From an uncultured Prevotellaceae bacterium (GTDB lineage: Bacteria; Bacteroidota; Bacteroidia; Bacteroidales; Bacteroidaceae): a stretch of DNA of 6,182 nt. The translations under genes and the position numbers were made by a program. The notes below the pieces were generated by a model that searched no databases, was not told the DNA's origin, and saw only the letters and a program-made list of their open reading frames with translations. The stretch is from assembly GCA_900313845.1 (NCBI GenBank), contig OMTC01000168.1, positions 1-6,182 on the forward strand, given 5' to 3'. Shown here piece after piece: positions 1-4,957 of this stretch (the first letter of the stretch is position 1; every line of letters begins with the position of its first letter).

Positions 1-936
1 CTCGCTGTCACTTCCACATCGGGTCCTGGCATCTGCCTCAAGTCGGAGGCAATGAACCTTGCCGTGATTCTCGAACTTCCTCTCGTGGTGCTCGACGTGC
101 AGCGTGGTGGTCCTGCCACAGGTCTGCCTACCAAATCGGAACAGACCGACCTCTTGCAGGTGCTTTTCGGACGAAATGGTGAATCCCCAATGCCAGTGAT
201 GGCTGCCACCAGTCCTACGGATTGCTTCGATGCAGCTTACAACGCAGCCAAGATGGCACTCGAGCACATGACGCCTGTCGTGCTTCTCACGGATGCATAC
301 GTTGCCAATGGTTCGGGCGCACTGAAGTTGCCTAACCTCGCTGATTATCCATCTATCAACCCTCCATACGTGCCTGAAGAACTTCGTGGTTCATGGGCTC
401 CTTATCTCCGCAACGAGGAGACAGGTGTTCGCTATTGGGCAGTGCCAGGTCGCGAAGGTTTCGAGCATATCCTCGGTGGATTGGAGAAGGACAACAAGAC
501 AGGTGCCATCTCCACCGACCCAGAGAATCACGACCTCATGACTCGTCTGCGCCAAGCAAAAATCAACAAGATTCAGGTGCCAGACCTCGAGGTATTGGGT
601 GATAAGGACGATGCCGACCTGCTCATCGTTGGTTTCGGTGGCACATACGGTCATCTCCATGCTGCGATGGACGAACTTCGTGCAGCAGGCAAGAAAGTGG
701 CTATGGCTCACTTCAAATACATCAACCCTCTGCCAAAGAACACGGCTGAAGTGCTCCACAAATATCCAAAGGTAGTGGTTGCTGAGCAGAACATGGGTCA
801 GCTCGCCGCCTTCCTCCGCATGAAAGTGGATAACTTCGTCCCTGCTCAGTTCAATCAGGTGAAGGGTCAACCATTCGTAGTAAGTGAATTGGTGGAAGCA
901 TTTAGCAGCCTCCTCCTAACCTCCCCCAAGGGGTAG
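1..936 (+). CDS. korA: 2-oxoglutarate:ferredoxin oxidoreductase subunit alpha, 3' part
   Basis: Alpha subunit of the enzyme that oxidatively decarboxylates 2-oxoglutarate to succinyl-CoA and passes electrons to ferredoxin, in the cytoplasm with KorB. The frame is open from base 1, so the gene is cut by the window edge. The ATG at 52 is an internal methionine, because the conserved stretch TSGPGICLKSEAM already runs across it. Family signatures visible are the SGPG loop, DVQRGGPATGLPTKSEQ-type segment (residues about 33-49 from the edge), a C-terminal domain starting near LIVGFGGTYG, and the closing NMGQLA and GQPFVVSELVEAF motifs. After EAF the last ten residues (SSLLLTSPKG) and the TAG stop are encoded by a G/C-rich repeat and do not look like family sequence, so the native C-terminus was probably replaced. 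korB follows after an intervening DUF559 gene. Family assignment is firm; 2-oxoglutarate rather than another 2-oxoacid is the likely substrate by family type. Confidence 0.93.
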   Translation, partial: LAVTSTSGPGICLKSEAMNLAVILELPLVVLDVQRGGPATGLPTKSEQTDLLQVLFGRNGESPMPVMAATSPTDCFDAAYNAAKMALEHMTPVVLLTDAYVANGSGALKLPNLADYPSINPPYVPEELRGSWAPYLRNEETGVRYWAVPGREGFEHILGGLEKDNKTGAISTDPENHDLMTRLRQAKINKIQVPDLEVLGDKDDADLLIVGFGGTYGHLHAAMDELRAAGKKVAMAHFKYINPLPKNTAEVLHKYPKVVVAEQNMGQLAAFLRMKVDNFVPAQFNQVKGQPFVVSELVEAFSSLLLTSPKG

Positions 937-940
937 GAAT
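905..940. repeat. Left G/C-rich terminal inverted repeat of the DUF559 element
   Basis: It starts with GCAGCC and contains CCCCCAAGGGG at 923-933. Read on the opposite strand it matches the repeat at 1432-1467: the outer six bases and the 11-base core are identical, with a variable spacer (12 versus 9 bases) between them. The core can form a short C/G hairpin. Its inner edge runs into an 11-base palindrome, TAGGAATCCTA (934-944). The repeat overlaps the end of korA and carries its stop codon. Confidence 0.7.
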
Positions 941-957
941 CCTAAGCCAATGAGGTA

Positions 958-1386
958 GTGACGCAAAAAGAAATCTCAGGACTCTCTCTTTTGGAGGAGT
1001 CGGAAGAGGATAAAGAGTATTCTTATCGCACGGCAGACCCTTTCTATTATACACTCTTGAAAGAATTTGCATTGCAACATAGAAAGAAGCCGACGGATGC
1101 CGAAAGCATTCTTTGGAGTTTTCTACAGAAACGCGCGTTAGGACAACCTTTTCGTCGTCAACATATCATAGGCTGTTTCATCGCTGATTTCGTCTGTTTA
1201 CCAAAGAAACTTGTCATTGAGATAGATGGTGGATACCATCAATTACCAGATGCGCATATTAGTGATGAAGAACGAACCAAACAACTTAATGCTTTCGGCT
1301 TCAGAGTGATTCGTTTCACTAATGAAGAAGTCATTTTCGATTTGGGTTCGGTATTAAATAAAATCAAAGAACAATTAAACACATAG
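958..1386 (+). CDS. DUF559 domain protein (Vsr-like endonuclease fold)
   Basis: A 142-residue protein of the DUF559 family, related to very-short-patch-repair endonucleases of the PD-(D/E)XK fold; its substrate is unknown. The domain runs from about residue 26 to the end: a helix with E49 (AESILW), then FRRQH at 65-69, IADF with D77, EIDGG with E88 and D90, VIRF at 117-120 followed by TNEEV, and a C-terminal helix. D77, E88 and D90 are candidate metal ligands. Residues 1-25 are acidic and not recognised. The start is GTG; the frame is closed by TAA at 943-945, and the ATG at 950 reads into a stop after two codons. No clear Shine-Dalgarno is seen. It lies 21 bases after the korA stop and ends 4 bases before korB, so it probably rides on kor transcription. 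Lower G+C than its neighbours and flanking inverted repeats suggest acquisition. Confidence 0.88.
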   Translation: MTQKEISGLSLLEESEEDKEYSYRTADPFYYTLLKEFALQHRKKPTDAESILWSFLQKRALGQPFRRQHIIGCFIADFVCLPKKLVIEIDGGYHQLPDAHISDEERTKQLNAFGFRVIRFTNEEVIFDLGSVLNKIKEQLNT

Positions 1387-1390
1387 GTTT

Positions 1391-2452
1391 ATGGAATCTA
1401 ACATAAATTACAATCCAAGTGTTACTTCAGTAGCAACCTCCCCCCTTGGGGGGACATGGGGGGCTGCAGATTATAAAAAAGGTCAGCCACGTTGGTGTCC
1501 TGGTTGTGGCGACCACTTCTTCCTTGCATCGCTCCACAAGGCATTGGCAGAAATTGGAGTGCCTCCATACGAAACAGCAGTCATTTCTGGTATCGGTTGT
1601 TCCAGCCGTCTGCCTCACTACATGGCAACCTACGGCATGAACACCATCCACGGACGTGCTGCCGCCATCGCAACAGGTGCCAAGGTAACGAATCCTAAAC
1701 TCACTGTTTGGCAAGTGAGTGGCGATGGTGATGGACTTGCCATCGGTGGTAACCATTTCATCCACGCCAACCGTCGAAACATCGACCTCAACATGATTCT
1801 GCTCAACAACCGAATCTACGGACTCACCAAAGGTCAGTATTCCCCAACCAGTCCACGTGGATTCGTATCCAAGTCGAGCCCTTACGGCACAGTGGAAGAC
1901 CCATTCCGTCCTGCTGAACTCTGCTTCGGTGCTCGTGGACATTTCTTCGCACGTGCCGTTGCCACGGATGCTCCTGGCACCATCGAAATCCTCAAGGCTG
2001 CTTACCACCACAAAGGTGCTGCCGTTTGCGAAATCCTGCAGAACTGTGTCATCTTCAACAATGGCACGCACGACGATGTGTATTCTGCTCCAAACCGCAA
2101 GAAGAACGCCATCTACCTCAAGCATGGCGAACCGATGATTTTCGGTGAGAACAATGAATACGGACTCATGCAGGAAGGTTTCGGCATCAAGGTGGTGAAG
2201 ATTGGAGAGAATGGCATCACGGTTGACGACCTCCTCGTTCATGACGCACATTGCGAGGACAACACGCTTCAGCTCAAACTTGCCATGATGGAAGGTCCAG
2301 ATTTCCCTGTCGCACTCGGTGTGATTCGCGATGTTGCTGCTCCTACCTACGATGAAGCCGTTTCCGCCCAAATCGAGGAAATCAAGGCAAAGAAACCTTA
2401 TCACAACTTTGCCGAATTGTTGGAAACGAACGATATTTGGGAAGTGAAATAA
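1391..2452 (+). CDS. korB: 2-oxoglutarate:ferredoxin oxidoreductase subunit beta
   Basis: Beta subunit that binds thiamine diphosphate and an iron-sulfur cluster and pairs with KorA. Cluster cysteines are visible as WCPGCG (C36, C39), GIGCSSR (C70) and a later cysteine in CEILQNC (C219 or C213). The thiamine diphosphate motif starts at GDGDG (111-115) and ends at LNN (139-140). The KGQYSPTS loop (147-154) is also typical. Recognisable family sequence begins at about residue 26 (ADYKKGQPRWCPGCG). Residues 16-25, TSPLGGTWGA, are encoded by the right G/C-rich repeat, so the N-terminus is longer than I expect for this family. The next in-frame ATG is far inside the domain (residue 78), so the repeat must be translated. 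Only a weak AGG lies before the ATG. Transcription likely comes from upstream of korA and ends at the hairpin at 2480-2517. Confidence 0.94.
   Translation: MESNINYNPSVTSVATSPLGGTWGAADYKKGQPRWCPGCGDHFFLASLHKALAEIGVPPYETAVISGIGCSSRLPHYMATYGMNTIHGRAAAIATGAKVTNPKLTVWQVSGDGDGLAIGGNHFIHANRRNIDLNMILLNNRIYGLTKGQYSPTSPRGFVSKSSPYGTVEDPFRPAELCFGARGHFFARAVATDAPGTIEILKAAYHHKGAAVCEILQNCVIFNNGTHDDVYSAPNRKKNAIYLKHGEPMIFGENNEYGLMQEGFGIKVVKIGENGITVDDLLVHDAHCEDNTLQLKLAMMEGPDFPVALGVIRDVAAPTYDEAVSAQIEEIKAKKPYHNFAELLETNDIWEVK
1432..1467. repeat. Right G/C-rich terminal inverted repeat, translated inside korB
   Basis: It contains CCCCCCTTGGGGGG (1440-1453) and ends in GGCTGC (1462-1467), the inverse of the GCAGCC at 905-910. 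The core forms a C6/G6 stem around TT. No T-run follows, so it is not a normal terminator. The open frame of korB passes through it and gives the peptide TSPLGGTWGA. Confidence 0.7.
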
Positions 2453-2479
2453 GTCAACAAACAAACACAAATATGCACG

Positions 2480-2517
2480 AAAAAAACGGTAACGATGGCT
2501 TTCGTTACCGTTTTTTT
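2480..2517. terminator. Bidirectional rho-independent terminator
   Basis: A perfect stem pairs 2480-2495 with 2502-2517 around the six-base loop TGGCTT. The core ACGGTAACGA / TCGTTACCGT is flanked by an A-tract on the left and a T-tract on the right, so either strand yields a hairpin followed by U residues. It sits 28 bases after the korB stop and 14 bases beyond the end of the convergent antitoxin gene, and so should end both transcripts. Confidence 0.88.
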
Positions 2518-2530
2518 GTATTTACGTTTC

Positions 2531-2866
2531 TTACCAAAGAGAAACTTTTCCAATGTTTCCGACTTCCAGAGTCAGAGGAATTCCCATAGCTTTGAACACT
2601 CGTGTCATGCTACCTAATGATATGCTCCTGCCACGTTCCAATCGAGATATTTGTGACTTCTGCACACCAACTTTTTCGCCAAGTTGCTCTTGAGTGAGGT
2701 TTTGAGATATTCTCGCCTTCTTAATAGCCTCTCCCAATTTATAGGCACTGACACACTCGTCAACATCACGTTCAAACTCATCACGTTCGGACGTACCTAC
2801 AGGACCATATTCCTCATCCAAAAACTCATCGAAATCGTATAATTTCATGTCACCCACTTGTTTCAT
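2531..2866 (-). CDS. XRE-family antitoxin (HigA-like) of a type II toxin-antitoxin pair
   Basis: A 111-residue DNA-binding protein with an HTH_3 (Cro/C1) domain at about residues 46-98. The two HTH helices are visible as LTQEQLGEKVGV and KSQISRLERGR, followed by a typical third part (SLGSMTRVFKAMGIPLTLEV). The N-terminal 40 residues are acidic (FDEFLDEEYG and following). By family behaviour it should neutralise the toxin encoded just upstream and repress their shared promoter. Its ATG lies 2 bases after the toxin stop, so the two are co-transcribed and probably translationally coupled. A second ATG at 2848 (residue 7) follows a GTGGGTG stretch and could be the true start. It ends just before the shared terminator and is convergent with korB. 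Confidence 0.88.
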   Translation of the reverse strand: MKQVGDMKLYDFDEFLDEEYGPVGTSERDEFERDVDECVSAYKLGEAIKKARISQNLTQEQLGEKVGVQKSQISRLERGRSISLGSMTRVFKAMGIPLTLEVGNIGKVSLW

Positions 2867-2868
2867 AT

Positions 2869-3213
2869 CTATTTGTTTTTGTTATCAAAGTATTTCTTTC
2901 TCAGTTCTTCTGCCTTGGATATTTCCTTGATGGGAGTTTTCCCTGTTTTTTTAATGATGCCATGAGTAGCAATGACCAACGAATCGTTATCTGTGTCCCA
3001 AAAGGCGAAAAGCCTATAGTAGCTCTTGTTGTAGAGAGTGCGAAACTCCCATATTTCAGAACCTTCAAGTTTCTTAAAGAGTTCCACATTACGCTCGCCT
3101 TTTTGGACTCTACGAATGTTTATGCCGATTTTTCTTCGTATCTCTTTGGACAGAGATTTCAAGAAGTCTCGAGCTTCTTCCATTAATATTAGTTCGAATA
3201 CGATTTTTTCCAT
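2869..3213 (-). CDS. RelE/HigB-family toxin (Gp49-like)
   Basis: A 114-residue protein of the RelE/ParE superfamily, phage Gp49-like branch, members of which are usually mRNA-cleaving ribosome-dependent toxins. Family features are the N-terminal strand and helix (ARDFLKSLSKEIRRKI), the central GSEIWEFRT strand, YYRLFAFW, and the signature ATHGIIKKTGKTP followed by EISKAEELRKKYF. The frame opens at a TTG at 3219, but I choose the ATG at 3213 because the promoter -7 box at 3233-3240 would put the transcript start near 3226-3229, leaving a leader of roughly 13-16 bases before that ATG. Toxin before antitoxin is the HigBA order. The G+C is low (21/60 at 2881-2940), as in many transferred toxin-antitoxin modules. 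Exact RNA target cannot be told from sequence. Confidence 0.87.
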   Translation of the reverse strand: MEKIVFELILMEEARDFLKSLSKEIRRKIGINIRRVQKGERNVELFKKLEGSEIWEFRTLYNKSYYRLFAFWDTDNDSLVIATHGIIKKTGKTPIKEISKAEELRKKYFDNKNK

Positions 3214-3232
3214 ATTCAACTAAATATTGATG

Positions 3233-3263
3233 CAAATATACAGAATGTTGTCAAATCACGCAA
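3233..3263 (-). promoter_or_regulatory. Bacteroidota-type promoter of the toxin-antitoxin operon
   Basis: On the minus strand TATATTTG (3240 to 3233) matches the Bacteroidota -7 consensus TAnnTTTG exactly, and a TTG (3263 to 3261) stands 20 bases upstream as the -33 element. The spacing and the short distance to the toxin ATG fit a vegetative promoter with a very short leader. Confidence 0.7.
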
Positions 3264-3267
3264 CATT
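3244..3267. promoter_or_regulatory. Inverted repeat, probable antitoxin operator
   Basis: AATGTTG (3244-3250) and CAACATT (3261-3267) are perfect 7-base inverted arms separated by 10 bases. One arm covers the -33 TTG of the toxin-antitoxin promoter and the other lies in the spacer, so a bound HTH dimer would block RNA polymerase. Autorepression by the antitoxin is the expected mode for this family; binding here is inferred. Confidence 0.55.
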
Positions 3268-3313
3268 TACTTTCGTTTTTGTACTTTTTAGTCTAAAATA
3301 TGTTGTTGACTTG

Positions 3314-4957
3314 TTATTTCTTCAGCCTCATCACAGCTTTTTCTATCATATCCATCGTACCGCTGCCGTCGCTTACGTACTTCACGACCATTTCAGCGTA
3401 CTCGATGCTTTCTTTCAGCTCCTTCGAAGGATTCTTCACGGCGCGAGCCTTCTCCAAGAGAGGAAGCAGTTCATCCATGTCCTCCAATTCTGGGAGGTTA
3501 CCTGGGCGCATGGTGTTGATGGCAGCATTCAGTTCAGCTGTAGCCTTGTCGAGGTCTGCCTGAGTGGATTCAGGATTGTCGAGCACACGCTCTGCCTTGC
3601 TCAACTGCTCCATCATCCTGCCGAAAGCATGCTTTGCCCATGGTGCGTATTCAGGTACTTTCACCTCCATGTCGTTCCAGCGAGCCTGTGCGTTGCGGCG
3701 ACTCTTTGCCTCCTGCATCGTCTCGCGGAGAGCGGAAATGTCAACACCTGCCTCGCCACTGATGGCATTCACCTGCTCTGGTTCGCCAGGCAGATTCAGA
3801 CGCAGATAGTGGGTAGCATTGCGGTTCACGAAATAGTCTGGAACAAAAGTGCGTCCTGCATATTCCAAGGTATAGACATGATCGTAAGCACCATCGTTCG
3901 TGATAGGTGCATTGGCGAAGCGACGGCTTGCATCAGGTTTCATGCCGTTCTGTGCACCGTTTAGCTTCACTCCTGTGAGAGCTGGGTCGAGGTCGATGGT
4001 GGCATCCTTCCAGTTGTCGATGCCTGTGGTTGCCATCACAAGCGGACCATACATGAAGGTACCCGTCCAGAGCGGTTCGAATGGTGTGCGGTTTTCGTTC
4101 TTGCCCGTGGCAGCAATCTGCATCTTGTCGGGTCCGTAGTCCATGTGAGGGCGGAATGGCATCACCACTTCCACCACATCCTTCGTGGTCCATTTCCTCG
4201 TTGGGATTTCTACATAAGTGCCAGGCTGATAAGCATTTGCCACTTCCCGTCCGTTGAGCTTCACACTGAATCCCTCAGTTGCCCAATAAGGCACACGCAG
4301 TTTCATGCTGAATTTTCCCTTACCCTTCGCAATGCGAATCGTACTCTTCTCGGCAGGCCATTCACATTCCTGCTTCACGACAACCTTCTTCTCATCCCAT
4401 TGCGCAGTGGAAGGCAGATAGAGCGCTACCCACATCGTCTGATTGTTCACGAAATAGGCTGCTTCTTGGTATTTCACGTGGTTTTCCGAACCAGTACCTC
4501 CACAACAGGTGCTCTGAGGGGTTTCGTTGCCCCAAGGCTTCGATGCGTTGAGACCCACAGCATACTGATAGACCGTGGCATACTGCTGAGGATTCACACT
4601 ACCCACAATCTGGTTGTAGAGCACACGCTCGTAGTAGTCCATGTAGCCCGCATCGTCGGGACGGAAACAGTTCAGGTCCTTCGACAGCTTAGCCAAGTTG
4701 TAGGCACAACAAGTCTCGTTGATGGTTGGTTCGGGATACATGTTTCTGCGTCCGTCACCCGTCACGTTCGTACACATCGACAGCACCTGCGTGTATGGTT
4801 GACGGAACATCTCGCCGTTGCCCACACCACCCATTGCATAGCGGTATCTGCCCTGAATCATCGTCCAGAAGTTCTGAGCGATGTTATAATAATAAGGATT
4901 CTTGTTGCCACGATAAGCACGGAGCGCACCCGTTATCATTGGGATGTGCTGGATGCT
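3314..4957 (-). CDS. GH127 protein, C-terminal fragment with catalytic residues
   Basis: The authentic part begins near SIQHIPMITGA; the frame is open back to 5152 but residues encoded there are an off-frame shadow of the first fragment. Counting from the ATG at 5152, GEMF carries E114 (equivalent of the acid/base E322 of HypBA1), NETCC carries E146 and C148 (E338 and C340), and TCCGGTG carries C216 and C217 (nucleophile C417 and C418). This is the full zinc-cysteine site of GH127. Then come LRVPYW and a beta-sandwich, a region ending near HYLRLNLPG (about 460), and two helical segments resembling FIVAR repeats (about 495-560 and 565-612), probably for carbohydrate or surface contact. By itself it lacks an export signal and the first half of the barrel, so it is unlikely to be active. 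Confidence 0.8.
   Translation of the reverse strand, partial: SIQHIPMITGALRAYRGNKNPYYYNIAQNFWTMIQGRYRYAMGGVGNGEMFRQPYTQVLSMCTNVTGDGRRNMYPEPTINETCCAYNLAKLSKDLNCFRPDDAGYMDYYERVLYNQIVGSVNPQQYATVYQYAVGLNASKPWGNETPQSTCCGGTGSENHVKYQEAAYFVNNQTMWVALYLPSTAQWDEKKVVVKQECEWPAEKSTIRIAKGKGKFSMKLRVPYWATEGFSVKLNGREVANAYQPGTYVEIPTRKWTTKDVVEVVMPFRPHMDYGPDKMQIAATGKNENRTPFEPLWTGTFMYGPLVMATTGIDNWKDATIDLDPALTGVKLNGAQNGMKPDASRRFANAPITNDGAYDHVYTLEYAGRTFVPDYFVNRNATHYLRLNLPGEPEQVNAISGEAGVDISALRETMQEAKSRRNAQARWNDMEVKVPEYAPWAKHAFGRMMEQLSKAERVLDNPESTQADLDKATAELNAAINTMRPGNLPELEDMDELLPLLEKARAVKNPSKELKESIEYAEMVVKYVSDGSGTMDMIEKAVMRLKK

Larger units (their letters stand above)
905..1467 (+). mobile_element. Putative 563-bp DUF559-carrying insertion element between korA and korB
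   Basis: The unit is bounded by imperfect inverted repeats that end in GCAGCC on the left and GGCTGC on the right, and it carries one gene, a DUF559 nuclease-like protein. By hand count 961-1380 is 164/420 G+C (39%), against about half in the flanking kor genes (for example 31/60 at 1501-1560), which suggests a foreign origin. korA and korB are normally adjacent subunit genes, and the non-family residues of both proteins fall exactly inside the repeats. I see no convincing target-site duplication and no transposase. It could move by nuclease-stimulated recombination, need helper functions, or be a chance assembly of separate repeats and a gene. The interpretation as a single element is inference. 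Confidence 0.5.

Noticed and set aside
391..870. Antisense and off-frame open frames inside korA
   Set aside because: They overlap strongly conserved korA sequence and show no family features.
950..957. ATG at 950 as the start of the DUF559 gene
   Set aside because: It reads ATG AGG TAG and stops at once; the GTG at 958 is the only usable early start in the frame.
1440..1453. C6-TT-G6 hairpin as a transcription terminator
   Set aside because: No T-run follows and it lies within the korB coding frame.
895..1478. Target-site duplication around the DUF559 element
   Set aside because: The bases before GCAGCC (AAGCATTTA) and after GGCTGC (AGATTATAA) share no convincing direct repeat.
1427..2470. 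A 347-residue open frame antisense to korB
   Set aside because: No recognisable family sequence, and korB has strong motifs over the whole span; this is a codon-bias shadow.
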